64,000 nt of DNA from Labyrinthula sp. Ha. Its lineage: Eukaryota > Sar > Bigyra > Labyrinthulida > Labyrinthulaceae. The first letter of the stretch is position 1. Every line of letters begins with the position of its first letter. The stretch spans positions 62,001 through 126,000 of the forward strand of contig JAALGZ010000060.1 of assembly GCA_015227615.1 (NCBI GenBank), in the 5' to 3' direction. The position numbers and the translations under genes were made by a program. The notes under the pieces are model-generated. The model ran no database searches, was not told where the DNA came from, and worked only from the letters and a program-made list of their open reading frames with translations. This document shows, piece by piece, positions 14,553 through 27,548 of this stretch.

Positions 14553-15485
14553 TTACACTTCAGCCATGAATTTTTCTCTAAATTCTTGATATGAAGTGTA
14601 TCCCAGCTCTTTTTGCGCTATATCTTCCCAAGACTTAGTAATTAACTTCTTCACCTTGTCTGGAATTGTTTTTCCTCCGCCTGCTTTTCCACTTCTTACC
14701 AACTTTACCCTATCACCTTCTAAAGCGGCCTTGAATTCAGGTCTCTTTTTAAACATTCTCCTCATTACCTCTACATGAGCAAATTTATTCTTATGTTCTT
14801 TCATGTATTTAAGAGAAGAATATTTTTCAGCAGCATCACAACGAGCTTTAAACTCTTCTTCAAGAAGTTTATTTAATCCCATAAACTTTGCTATTTTCTC
14901 AATGCTCTCTCTAGGATTTTCTTTCATATCTTCATAAAAAAGAAACAATATATTTTTAGGATTGTTTTTCAGAGCTTCAACATAAGAAACAATATATTCA
15001 ACTGATAGCGGGTAGAAACCAGGATTATCAAAAAGATTCCTTCCAAAGGCTTCCATAGAAACAGTTGATGTATTCACAATTGGAGATTGTAGTAGGAAAT
15101 GATAGTAAGATAAGAAAGCATCTTCTGGACTTCTCGTAACAAAAATATATTTACCACCTTTAGCAATATTTTCATACTTTTCGTGACTCTTGTAAACTCT
15201 TGGGTAGTATTTGTGTTCTGCATTCAAGTCTTGGTCAAGATCATATGCAGCCATGTCAAAAACAGTCTCCATCATTATATCATCGAAGTTTGTGTCTCCA
15301 TTTGAACGCAGCATATGACAAATTTGTAGTGTCCATGTTGTACCACACTTTGGTGCTGTTGCTACAAAGATATCATCCTCTCTAGGTTTAAAATTCTTTC
15401 CAACTTCAAGAGACTTTGGAGTAAAATATCCATTTAATGTGTCTAATCTGACTCTTAGCTCTGCAAGTACTTCAGGTGTATCCAT
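14553..15485 (-). CDS. Cytosolic-type sulfotransferase, paralog 2
   Basis: A 310-residue PAPS-dependent sulfotransferase; the acceptor substrate is unknown. PKCGTTW is at 45-51, catalytic His101 sits in KSHE, the 3'-phosphate segment VTRSPEDAFLSYYHF has Arg118 and Ser126, and the C-terminal loop RSGKAGGGK is at 264-272. In that last loop the family Asp-Trp is replaced by Gly-Gly; Arg and the first Gly are kept. The tail LGYTSYQEFREKF is shared with the paralogs. The ATG at 15485 is the first in frame and aligns with the other starts. It is most like paralog 3: the first 65 residues differ at one position, and about 170 nt of coding DNA there differ at only about three sites, whereas residues after 66 diverge quickly. 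Its promoter shares three spaced elements with that of paralog 3. Confidence 0.94.
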   Translation of the reverse strand: MDTPEVLAELRVRLDTLNGYFTPKSLEVGKNFKPREDDIFVATAPKCGTTWTLQICHMLRSNGDTNFDDIMMETVFDMAAYDLDQDLNAEHKYYPRVYKSHEKYENIAKGGKYIFVTRSPEDAFLSYYHFLLQSPIVNTSTVSMEAFGRNLFDNPGFYPLSVEYIVSYVEALKNNPKNILFLFYEDMKENPRESIEKIAKFMGLNKLLEEEFKARCDAAEKYSSLKYMKEHKNKFAHVEVMRRMFKKRPEFKAALEGDRVKLVRSGKAGGGKTIPDKVKKLITKSWEDIAQKELGYTSYQEFREKFMAEV

Positions 15486-15513
15486 AAGTTTTAGTTGGTT
15501 ATGATTTCTCTCT

Positions 15514-15577
15514 AGCGGGTCTTAAACAGCTACAATAAATAGTAAGAACTCGAACATGTCTTCCGAAATCTCCGACA
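15514..15577 (-). promoter_or_regulatory. Promoter elements of sulfotransferase 2
   Basis: Coding-strand order: TGTCGGAGATTTCGGAA (15561-15577), an AT element TTACTATTTATT (15535-15546), then ACCCGCT (15514-15520). All three recur in the same order before paralog 3 at nearly the same distances from the ATG (76/75, 50/48 and 29/39 bp). The AT element could act as a TATA-like box. There is no experimental support. Confidence 0.5.
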
Positions 15578-18500
15578 ACCTAGATTCTATCGGTTTTCTT
15601 TATGTACTTCGCTTTATAGTAAAAGACACGGAAAATATATTTAAGTTTATCACCAATCATAAATATTTCTGTAAGGACAGTTGCGGTAATTCTACGGAAA
15701 GCAGATATTCTGAGAACCGAAAGTGTCGACAATAAGGGTTCTCGGAAATTCTTTCGATTTTTCAATACCACTAAAAGGATATTGATTAGTTCTGTGACTC
15801 AAGAGAATTGTACCCTAGTCTCTAAGATATATCAGTAACATTCTTCTCATTCAAGAATCTTGAAAAGTTGCTAAAATTTCGAGAATATGTTTTAAATTTG
15901 TACCGAAGTGTCGGTTCACTAAACCAGAAAACAATATCTGGCACACGTTAGGAATTAGGCCATATAACCCGAAAAGAAATATCATGCTAATAGATAGGGT
16001 TCCCACAGGATAACAAACATTAATACTAAGCTGATGATTCTTCTCGTTATTATTTTTTAGTACAAAAGCTAGCATTCTTATCCTAGCCAATTAATGTTGA
16101 CGATAATTTGATTATAAACTATTAATAATACACTAGGTTACATGAATTTAGTTTAGTACATATTCTTTTTTTCCTTCTTAGGTTCTATTAAAATTTCTTA
16201 AGATAGGTTGCTTAGCACTTGAATCAGCTGGGTGTAGACTGAAACCAAACGATATGATTCACATTGAGATAAGTGCTTTATGACACAAGAAGAAAAACAG
16301 TAGCTTTGGTCACCTGGTCAAATATTCCTAAGAAGATAGTTAATATTGTCTCAACAAAGTAGGGAAATACTTAGACTAACTCAATAATATGGTTATGGCA
16401 GAACAAATCTAATTGAACCAATACCAAGCCCTGAGTTTAAGAGCTGAGTTTTGAGTACATTAACCTCCTAATATTATACGTTATTGATTGTTAATTCTAT
16501 CATTGTCTTAGAAGGATATTAAAGTTTTCTTGTTGGAAGAGAAATTACACAAAATGAATTCTTCCTGGAATGGAACTGGATTATTGGTTCTTTATCATTT
16601 TTTGTGTAGCTGATATTAGAATAGTCGTTGCTTAGGACTACAACAAACTTTGTCACATCTCAATTTCAACAAAAACTGTGACTTCTAGGGCCTTCTTTAG
16701 TGCTACTTCTGATTTGTTCCCCCGGTGTCGTAGATTTCAAAGTTAAAGATGATTCTAATGAAGCTAATAAGCAAGCAAGTAATTCAATTATTAGGAAGCA
16801 GATACATCTGTCAAGCTCAATTCCAGTAGTACTATATGGATTGAAGCCTCACTGGATGTAGATACTTCAGTGGGAAGCATAGAAAACCAGAAGAATATTG
16901 CGATTCCAAATACTACCTTTGAGCTCGCGATTATGCATGTCCAATACTACTTTGCATTGGAGCATCACTTACACCATGAATTTAACCAGAACTAATGATC
17001 ATAAGCAAATGGTGATAGATGCAAAAGAAGCAGATAGTATAGAGACTCAAGTTCTCGCTGAGAGATAAGAATCCTAAATGAACTCTAAAAGTGAGCCACT
17101 GAATACAGAGGAGAGAGCGAATTTCAGCGGGATCGTGGGAATAAATACATGATTAATGATTTTTTGGATATTACTACGTTCCGACCAGGGAATGCAAGGG
17201 AAACACTGGTATCGATGATGTACCTAGTGGATCTTCCTTTATTCTTAAATATGGGACTAATAGTTTTATGGAAATTGTTTTGATAATAACTAATATAGAG
17301 AGTTACGCAATAAAACAAATGAGAAAGTGTATATCGTTGCACGTGATCTAGTTATTACATATGAGAAATAAACCCCCCAACATGCCATAAAATTATTATT
17401 GCAAAATAATTGTTAAAATCAAGGTGAAAGATAAGGGAGGGAAAATTCCACGAAGTCCATATGACATGTCAAAATAACACCGGCTTCATAAACTTAGCGA
17501 TAGGATGAGTAATAGAAGCTTGGGGGGATAACACCCGCAAGGATGTAATTAATATTTTGTGGTGTTAAATTTGCCTTACTGAACACTCGATTAATAAGAA
17601 GGATCTTTAAACATATTAACTCTTTATGCTTACATTAGGACGAAAAAATAGCAGTGTATATATACTTTGAAGCAAGCGTTGCGAAGCATCTCCATCATAT
17701 TAACTGTATAATAGTCAACTTTTCTGCTTTCTTGGCTCCTTCATTAACGTTGCAAATGGAAAAAGGAAGGATAAGAGCTAACCATCAGTGCTAAATCTTG
17801 CCAACCCCGTACATGGGGTAGAGTTTGGTAGTATTTTGCCACAAAAATAACATTTCCCTGTATACAAGTACTAAAAGTTATTGAATTCAAACGCTATAGT
17901 TCAGTGAAACACGTTTTGAGTATGACACAAGATAAGAATTTGTGTTTTTTGTTGAGGTTCTGCGGTGTAGTAGATACCAGATGTATCTAGAATACTGGAC
18001 AACCTCTACTATTGAAAGATAATCAAACAGATTATCCTTGTTTTATGGATAACAAGATAGGATGACAGTCCTGGTAATCATATGGTCCTTTGTCCACTCT
18101 TCTTCTAATCTTATTTAACCAATATCATTATGTATATTAGAAGCAAATATACCACTTCTTATAGCTCTTACCTATCTTCAAGAGATATAGACACTCATAA
18201 CAAACAAAACTTAGTCTTACACCTATCTGCGCTTATAATGATGTGTAACTATTACTAGTCTCAAAATAAGAAGGAAAATATTCAAAAAAATATATCCAAT
18301 TAAGGGAAGACTTCCTTGGCACATTGATATTTTTCTGAATAACTAGCTCAACGGATATAAGATTTCCACGAAATTTTGCCAGCACATTGATATCATAAAA
18401 ATGTCCCTAGAGCTGAATACCAATTGCGGGATCAGGTTCCCCTAGAGGTAAATATAGATGAAACGAAAGTGAATAACTATTTACTACTGTCGTTAGTTCT

Positions 18501-21500
18501 AACTGCTGTTTTGTCTTTTAAGATGCAAATTGCCGAAGAGTTGATTAAAGTTCTTGGTAGTACTAGCATAAAGGCAAAAATAGATTTTTAATATATAGCC
18601 AAACGACTAAAGAATTGTATAAACTCTTGGACGCAGCAATTGTGGAAGATTTACTCGCTGTTTTTGGTTATGTATTAATGCCGAGACCTATAAGTAGGAT
18701 ATTCTTTGCATAGAATCTCTTAATCATGAGTTATTATTGGATTAACGTACTAAAAAATCTATAATTTTAGTAGCAATAGTCATCGAGAGTTATGATATCA
18801 CTGAATGCAACCAATAGTTTCTACAGATGATGAACTTTTGGCAAGAAAGAATAAGTAGGAGGGGTACAGGAAGAGGTTCTGCAGTACCAGAAGAAAATAG
18901 TGATTTACTATGCTGTTTCTTACGCTATGAATACACAATTTACCCGATTTCCAAGATATCCTTTGGTAGTAAATATCTTGAGGGACAGTTTTTTAGACTT
19001 TGTAATAGTCGATAAGAATATCTTTAGTTCGGTTGTTCCTGTGTAAATTTGTTCTATTGACAATAATAAACTCAACTTGCTCAGAAAAACTTGGTAATTA
19101 TGTAGCAAGTTGTTTTTCAGGTAGATAATATATTTTCAAACAATATTCAGTCACTGTAGATTAAAATAAGCTCTATTAGGATACTATTCCAGTGTTCTAT
19201 TGAACAAAAAAAGAATATTCCGAAAATGATAATTTATGGCCGAGATATCTGACATATGTCATGCTAATATCAAACTCTACGCATAAGTACAGAAGCGATT
19301 ACACAATATTCCCCGTAGCTTAATTGGAGCCTATGAAGGGCTGTTGAGGTATTCCTATTCGCTTGGAATGGGTTTGGGTGTTTTCAGTTATAATGAACGA
19401 CTCTTGATATTATCATGAACTTCGCTCGAGCTTTTGGCTGCATATTGTATTTCTTTGGCTGTTTGATACCCTGGGTTCTTTTTACTCATCGAAGTTTGGT
19501 TCTATTTACTTATATTACATCATCGTATCGTTATTTTTTTATTATATCGGATTATGTGCGGTATTACTGTGTCTTACTGTATACCATCTTATCCACTAAG
19601 TAACTGGGATTATTATTAATAATAACCAAATAATAAGGTGATATGAACACGTTCCCGTTAACTCATTTTTTTGTTTGTTTCAAAACATTATTCTTACAAA
19701 AATATTAAACACAACTTTCATCCTCGGAAGGTGCGACTTTGATTTCACATGTTGCTGGAAAGTTTTTGGGATATAGGACATATCTGAAATGTATTTGTAT
19801 GGCACAAGAATGAAGTAAAAATATTTGTTCAATTTGCACCTTCGCTATATGACTCGAATAAAAGTTCAGGTATTTTGTTATATATATATATATATCACAA
19901 GTATTTTTTGCGGAATCTTAAAGTCTCAAAACCTTATCGAAACAGAATATTCCTTATAATATTTATTAAGCTTTAACAGTCTTGCTCTAGCAACCTCCTA
20001 TTGCATTAAAACATCGAAAAGATATGCACAATAGTGCAGAGAAAGGTATTTCTGGGTATTGTTGAAGGCGGGCCTTAATCATCTACACATCAATTACTGG
20101 ATAAATATCATGACACCCTAAAATGTTTTGCACAGAGCTGTGAACCAGTACATGCTACAGTATGGTCAGCAATATTTACACTAGTCAATAAACCTCAGTG
20201 CCCATACGTCAAAACTATTCAGAATAATTAGGTTTCAATTAAAGCTAACACTGAAGCTTCTGTAAAGAGTTTCGAAAAGTTTCTAGAGATAATAAAATAT
20301 TTTAATCACATTATCACTTGAACTCAAACACAATTAGTTAAAACCCAATATTTCAGAATATTTCCTAAACCTATGCTTCCAAAGGAAGTATAACTGCAAA
20401 TAGCTACTACATATTTCTCAACCAAGTTTGTTTCAAGTATAGCCTTACAACGCAGGTAACTAAAATGAAAATATTGTCTTAATTAAAACCATATGGAGAT
20501 TACTTGAAAGTTTTGATTTCGACAAAAACGCTGATAAATTACTTGAAGAAACACCACAAAGATGAATAAAATTCTCGTAATCAGAAATTTATTAACACAA
20601 TTCAGATAGTCTGATTTCGTTATATAATGCGTTAACTTGGATAAGTATGACTTTTCTTAAGCGGATTTAAGGGAGTTTATGTCTTTCTTTAATCAAAATT
20701 ATACCTCAGAGTCTTCAAGTTGCTGCTAATTGAGATATCAATTGTTTGAAGGTCGTGTATTTATTGACCCATCCTATTTCTTTCATTTCATAAAATAGCG
20801 AATAATTCAAAGAGAAAATATTTAAACAAAATCATAGAGCGGCGGGAAGTTTAATTTCTTTAAATATGTTTGAATGTATATATTCAGTTAAATCCTGGCT
20901 ACAGTAGGGGGCATTTAGATAATAATCGATACATGTTACAAGGTACCCGTGTTGTAAAAGGCAACAAAGTCTCACTGATATTGCGAACCAGTGATTGATT
21001 GGACATGGAAGATCACTTCGCCAGAAAATACGTATAACAAAAATTAGTTGGGTTAACTTTTACATTACTCGCCTTGAAATAAATTATTTTTTCTGGTATC
21101 AAATACCCAATTAAAGTTTTAGATAATTCTGTAACCCAATATGCCCATTGAAAGTTCGGGTATCATCAGCATCTAAAAATGTGTTGAATCCTTCTTTCCG
21201 GTAATGCAAAACCTCAAGAAAATTCTTTTGAGCATTAATAATTTGTTTACACATTCTTGGGACGTGTTGTATTAACCTTTTCTAACGAGGTAGCAGCAAT
21301 GTAAACTCAGTCTAGAATTTAAAGCGAATGTCAATACCAAACCCAAATAATCGATATCTTGGGGATATACGAATTTAAATTGGCAGCTAAGACTTACATA
21401 TATAATTTTTTATAGACAGCTATCATATTATAAGTTTCAATGTGTTTCAGAATAGCACAAATACAGGTATCGGATATCTGGCTCGACAATTTTCTCCGTT

Positions 21501-24500
21501 AACGGATATTGATTAATTTCTTGATCAAACTTCCGTTACCCAATTCAACATGCCCTACCCAATGAGAACATATTTTAAGCTCTCTTAAGAGTTACTAGAA
21601 CTTAGGCATTCTATTAAAATCTGGCTAGACACCTTTGTGTTCATAATATTTGTTGCGTATAATTTGGCTGGGCAATACTTTGAAAGAAAAAATTCTCTAC
21701 ATCACCGAAAATAGACGGCAAAAATTATTTTGTTGCGCTAGTCATTAAAATTTTTAATTTCTATTAAATTATGATGTAGAGTTTGGTACAAGTAGAAAAT
21801 CAGCTAAGCTTTATTACTTTTAGCAGAAAATGCGTGGAAATATCTAAAAATACATCAATAATATCTGTCCATCAATAGTTCAAAATAAGAGTCATTTCGA
21901 GGAGCAAGCTAAATAGACCTACATAAAAAAACAAAAAAAAAATAAACAGAAAGAAAAAAGAAAAACACGAAGGGTTTAAAAAGGATGATAATCTCATTTT
22001 TTTTTATATTTTAGGATTCTAAGAATATGCAGTTGCGGAACTAAAACCTATAATTAACTTAATACATGTGCTTGATTTTTAAATAAGATACAGAGTAATA
22101 CAAAAGTATTCAATAAGGACTTTGTCCTACTGATCCAAGTCACATCGACGGTTTATGTATTATTTGAACTGACATCCTATCTATTTTGCGCGATGATAAT
22201 GAGCTAGACTTTAATTAAATACTTGGTAAAAACTCAAGAGATTCTTCTAACATACTGCCAAGAATTAATAAAAGAAGAAACTCTTGGAAGATTATATTAT
22301 CATACAGACTGCTTCTATTAGCATTAAGATTACCAATCTTCTGTGTCCTTATATCTTGAAAAAACAACACATATTTCCAATTCCACCCCGTTGAAAGTAT
22401 TTTCTGGTGACTGCTCAAAAGTATGTACGAGGAAGGGGAAAAATTAACGTTCCACAAAATTAAAAATGTAAACCGGAATAGAGTCTTGAGTACCAGAGGA
22501 GACACAAGGAGCCTTATTGAGCCTAGTTTGAAAACTGGTAATTATCCCTGCATCCATATAAAATAATGAATTCAGATTCCTTTTTTATGATAACTATATG
22601 ATAGGAGTTAGTTAAGATATTGTTTATAGGTTTCACAAGTTACAATCAAAATACGATATTGTTTCTTCCTAACAGTTATAGCAATATCATGTCATTCAAT
22701 ACAACCGATGACGATTTCGCGGAAAAAAATAAAAAATATATCACTTAGCTCAAGAATTCATCAATTGCAAACTCCCAGTAAATTTTTCGATGTTTCTTTG
22801 CAAAATTACTACACAATCCCAGTCAAGTTTGGATACATAGAACTGGGGAAAAACTTATCTAGATTTATATAGGTGACATACACAGGACATAAGAAAAGGT
22901 AAAATAAAAAGAAGTCAACCATACTAAGTATTCATAGATACGAAGAATATGTTTGTCTTCTATATTAAATCTTTTTAGTAATGAAAAGGACTCAAATAAT
23001 AGTTTTGATCCAAATTTTTTAATGAAAACAAACAATATTGGAAAATTGAAAGGGTTCTTTTCGATTCCAATAGCGACCATCAATTACAAGACAGTTCCTG
23101 ATATAAAAATAAAACTAAATGAAAATTGTTTAAAAAAAAAACCTTTGATTCAAATTCCTAATGTTAGTAGCAACATAGCGCTGCATTACTATAACTACTC
23201 AAGTAATGAATTAACACTCACCAACAATCAGATTATCCTAAAATTTAAAACTTATCTCTCTCTAATCTACCAGATGATCTATTCAGAATAACATCCAACC
23301 GATTGTGTATCTTGAAGCACGGACTAAAGCGATCAATCAATATAAATGTGTGCAAAGATGTCCACGCACTAAAGCAAAACGTACGACTATAACGGTATAT
23401 ATCTCTTCAAAAGCAAGGTTTCCAAAATTATTAGTCACCCAAAAGTAATTCAGAACTAAGAACTATAAAACACAAAATGTAACGTTAGAGGTATCAATCA
23501 TTTTTTATTACTATATGGTGCATTTTGGTTTTACACTAGTTTTGTTTCAAGTAAAGATGCAAGAATTTCACAATCTAGAGAGAAAAATGCTTAAACGTGA
23601 CCAAGGGGACTGTATATGTTTAGATATAGTTAAAAATTCGGCTGCTTAATTTCACCTTAAGAGCTCTTTTACTTTATTTACCTTCTGCCTTGGCAAATGG
23701 ACTTTGTACAATGTTAGACTTTGTACACATCTCTTCAATATGTTTCAAATTAATATCCCTTATGGTTTAAATTAGAGTTCTCAGAAGAGAATATACATTC
23801 AAAATTTTTTTGGCAATATTTAATATTATTTTTTCTTTAAGTTTTTATTGGTAATAAAACAAACTAAACCTCATACTTATCCAAAACTCTTGTTTCATAC
23901 TGTGAACATAAACTACAAATAACTTTCTACCTTAACAAAAACCAATAGGAACCGTGTGAAAACTTGCAAAGATAGATATGTGGAACTATTTAACCAAAAT
24001 ATACTTCTTTTTTTAAATAAAATGAACTATTAAATTTTGTTACATCCTTCTGTTGTTAGTTGGGCCCAGAAAATCCATATATAACAAAAATGCTAATTGC
24101 CCAAAATCATATTTCTAATTAATAACACTAATGGTATTTTGATAACCTATCTAGCGTAAAATATTAAGAATTTTTGCTCTATGAAATAAGAAAATAACAT
24201 CTTAGTAGTAATATAATGATAAGACTGTTGTGTTTTCGTTTCATTCTTACTAGCTTAGCTTACTTAGTTCATCAATTAACCGTGTCATCATTTTTCAGGA
24301 CTAGAACAAATGATTTTTTCTCTAGATTAACTGCTCGAGGACGGGTCAAGAGGTTTTCGTAAAACTAATGATTCGTAACCTGAGGCTGAATTCAGACTAA
24401 TGCGTATTATAAAGCTATTTTTTCTCAAACTAAGGTTTCTTTGTTCAAGTAGAAACAAAAAGTAAGTACATTTTCAACTTATTATTTCAACTCTTAACTA

Positions 24501-26512
24501 TTATGTTAATAGTAGTAAAGGAGTAACCCACTTACATTAAGCGAAGACTAAAATATTGAGAAATTGAGAATTGAAGTAATCAAAAAGCACATATATGAAC
24601 TAGGTGTGCTATATTTTCCTGCATTGTTGTAAGAATAATACTTATCTCTTGAGTACAAGTAGGTATGTCAATGTGAATGTCGATGTTTTTGAATTATTTT
24701 TTGTTACTCTTTTTTGAGCCTGTTTTAAGACTGATACTATAAAAAAAATCTTATTCCCGCAAAATACACGTAAAATCTAAAAACTACTTTCTGTCACCTA
24801 AGAACTTAAATCAGCAAGACAGAGCTTTGGTTTCCCTAATTCTAGATGAAGATCCCTAGTTGGAAGTATTTATTACTATTTGCATTTAACAAGTTCCCAG
24901 ATACTAGTAATAGTTCTAGTATTTTGAAACATATATGATTTAATGCTCAAATTTTTGTTTTGCTATTATCTTATTTTCTTTGAGAAGTTGTTTACCCTCG
25001 ATACTAATGCTTATGGGTATGTATTGCACAATGATTTGAAACAAATAGGTTTATACCTCCATAGTTCATCCAACCTAGCTATTTCGTATAATTGACTAAA
25101 GAGATGTGGAGAGAAGATTTATTCTGGTGATCAATAGACAAAGGAGTAAGGGAGGTAAGCATCAAAAGAGAAGAAAGCAATAGGCCTAGTATACAAGTGG
25201 GAACATAGTTTAAGCAATTCTAAGGGTACAAAACCAATTTAAAAACCTCTTATCTAAATAGAATTTCATACTCTTTAATGTAGTGTCTCATAGTAAGCTC
25301 ACCGGCTCAGTATTAATCTCCAGGTAATTGAAAATAGAGATGTGCTCAACAATAAAACACGTAAGGGTCAAAATACTGGATAAACTAGATGTACGTCTCG
25401 CCTTTTATTGTTTTAAGAGTTGGATAGTAGTATCTTCACAATATATGTGCCCGTTTTTTGCTACCTATTGAAGAAATTCTAATCTTGTTATTAATAATAA
25501 TAACGCAGAGTATCTTTAGATCTTGTAATATTCCTCGATTTCAAATGCCAGCAAGACGCCCTTCGTCAACAAGAAGTTCCTAATATAAAGAAAACATACC
25601 TGACTACTTCTTTCTTGCAAATAAGAGAGCTCAGATATTTAAGTTCAAAAAATAATATTTAGAGAATGCTCTAGTATTTCTACTCATATTCTGCTTCAAA
25701 ACGATGATGCGCTAGAGGTTGTAGATTTGCGTGGCAAGCAACATATGAACGAATTTAATTGACTGATTATAATGAGCCCCATTTTCCCTGGAAACAGGTT
25801 AATATCAAAACTCTGTGTATTAAAATCTACAAAACTCATTTCATGAAATAATTGTTTTTTTTTCTACACTTTATAGACACAAAGGTAAGAACCTGATATT
25901 GAAATTATTTCCCTCTTCTAATGATTGGTTACAATAAGAATACCATTTCCTGGTTAAAACTGAGTATCAGGAGATATATTGTATCTGTGTAAGAAGAAAC
26001 TGGTTGACTTATCATGTGAACTACAGTATCTTGAATGCAAGTAAGAATTTATCTTAATTACCATGAAAATATGAGCTTTGAATATTTGCCAAATTAAATC
26101 CTGAAAAGAGTAAACAGAATTTCTTTACACTTTAATATTCTGTCAAGAATCATGTTTCAAACACTCATTTTAGATTAAGAGGTAAGAATCCAACAAAAAA
26201 AAGCAAGGCGTAAGCCTAGTGATAGACATAAATAACAAAGTGATTATTTGAGCTACAGGTTCCTGGAACATGCCCTTGCGCTTATACTGCTTGTAACAAC
26301 AAGTATTCTATCGCAAAGGTTGCTTTTTTATCAAACAAATGAAACTTACTAAGATAAACCGTTTTTCAGTATTTATACTATTAGAATGCATTGCTCTTAG
26401 CAAACTTTTTTATCTATATTGTAACTATGAAAAACTTTTCTTACCATTATTACATATCTAACAAGAAGGCAATAATTGACTATTTTCCTCAGTAACAGGA
26501 AAACTATTAAAG
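15578..26512. other. 11 kb AT-rich gap within the sulfotransferase array
   Basis: No gene is supported. Short open stretches of mixed composition occur at about 16750-17130, but I recognise no family with confidence. An (AT)n run lies at about 19877-19896 and an A-rich purine tract at about 21926-21968. The 112-codon frame at 22953-23291 opens at TTG, has no ATG near its start and reads as low-complexity Asn/Lys/Ile, so it is probably chance. The gap could hide a lost sulfotransferase copy, but no PKCGTTW or VTRxPxD remnant was noticed. Confidence 0.55.
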
Positions 26513-27445
26513 CTAAATATCAGCCATGAACTTTTTTCTAAATTCTTCATAAGATCTATATCCTATTTTTTGTTCTACAACATTATTCCAAGATTTAGCA
26601 ATCAGCTCCTTCACATTATTTGGAATAGTTTTCCCTCCACCAGATTTTCCACTTCTAACTAATTTGAGACTTTCACTTTGAAATGCTGCTCTTATTTTTG
26701 GCATGTTTTTAAATTTTCTTTTCATTATTTCCAAATGAGCAAACTTATCCTTGTTCTCTTTCATATACTTTAAAGAAGAGAATTTTTCCGCAGCATCACA
26801 GCGAGCTTTAAACTCTTCTTCAGGAAGTTTATTCAATCCCATAAATTTTGCTATTTTCTCAATACTCTCTCTTGGATTTTCTTTCATATCTTCATAAAAA
26901 AGAAACAATATATTTTTTGGATTATTCTGAAGAGCCTCAACATAGGAAATAATGTATTCATCTTGCAGAGGAAAAAAACCTGGTTTTTCAAACAAGCTTT
27001 TTCCAAAGGCTTCCATGGAAACAGTCGAAGTGTTCACAATTGGAGACTGCAACATAAAATGATAATTAGATAAAAAAGTATCTTCTGGATTTCGCGTAAC
27101 AAAAATATACTTTCCCCCTTTAGCAATATTTTCATATGTTTCATGGCTTTTGAAAACTCTTGGGAAGTATTTCTGCTCCGCATTCAGATCTTGATCAACA
27201 TCATACGCCTGCACATCGTAAATAGTTTCAAGCATCAAATCTTTAAAATCTGTATCTCCATTTGAACGTAACATATGACAAATTTGTAGTGTCCATGTTG
27301 TACCACACTTTGGTGCTGTTGCTACAAAGATATCATCTTCTCTAGGTTTAAAATTCTTTCCAATTTCAAGAGACTTTGGAGTAAAATATCCATTTAATGT
27401 GTCTAATCTGACTCTTAGCTCTGCAAGTACTTCTGGTGTATCCAT
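26513..27445 (-). CDS. Cytosolic-type sulfotransferase, paralog 3
   Basis: A 310-residue PAPS-dependent sulfotransferase. PKCGTTW is at 45-51, KSH at 99-101 with catalytic His101, VTRNPEDTFLSNYHF carries Arg118 and Ser126, and RSGKSGGGK is at 264-272. Acceptor specificity is unknown; differences from paralog 2 cluster at residues 66-135 and 140-160, which in the fold include acceptor-pocket loops, so substrate may differ (inference). It is collinear with paralog 2 with no indel. The near-identical 5' coding block ends near residue 65, and the DNA directly before the ATG is not conserved outside the promoter elements. That is more consistent with local gene conversion than with a recent whole-gene copy. 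The ATG is supported by alignment with the paralogs. Confidence 0.94.
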   Translation of the reverse strand: MDTPEVLAELRVRLDTLNGYFTPKSLEIGKNFKPREDDIFVATAPKCGTTWTLQICHMLRSNGDTDFKDLMLETIYDVQAYDVDQDLNAEQKYFPRVFKSHETYENIAKGGKYIFVTRNPEDTFLSNYHFMLQSPIVNTSTVSMEAFGKSLFEKPGFFPLQDEYIISYVEALQNNPKNILFLFYEDMKENPRESIEKIAKFMGLNKLPEEEFKARCDAAEKFSSLKYMKENKDKFAHLEIMKRKFKNMPKIRAAFQSESLKLVRSGKSGGGKTIPNNVKELIAKSWNNVVEQKIGYRSYEEFRKKFMADI

Positions 27446-27483
27446 TAATGTTATTTTTTTTAGTTTTTTTATAAAGGCTTAAC

Positions 27484-27548
27484 AGCGGGTAAAATAAATA
27501 GTAACTACTATAGTTTGCTTTCCGAATTCGCCGACAAATTTTCCGACA
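27484..27548 (-). promoter_or_regulatory. Promoter elements of sulfotransferase 3
   Basis: Coding-strand TGTCGGCGAATTCGGAA is at 27520-27536 (75 bp before the ATG), with a further TGTCGGAA half at 27541-27548. Downstream come the AT element TTACTATTTATT (27493-27504) and ACCCGCT (27484-27490). The order matches paralog 2. Confidence 0.5.

Noticed and set aside
16690-17350. Possible decayed Ty1/copia remnant
   Set aside because: An LYGLK pentapeptide and loose RNase H-like resemblance were seen, but one pentamer is near chance expectation in a window this long. No YVDD-type motif, integrase motif or flanking repeats support it.
19311-19390. tRNA-like A-box (GTAGCTTAATTGG)
   Set aside because: No matching acceptor stem, anticodon arm or TTCGANNCC B-box at the right distance.
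22953-23291. 112-codon plus frame
   Set aside because: It opens at TTG, has a low-complexity Asn/Lys/Ile composition, no domain and no usable ATG.
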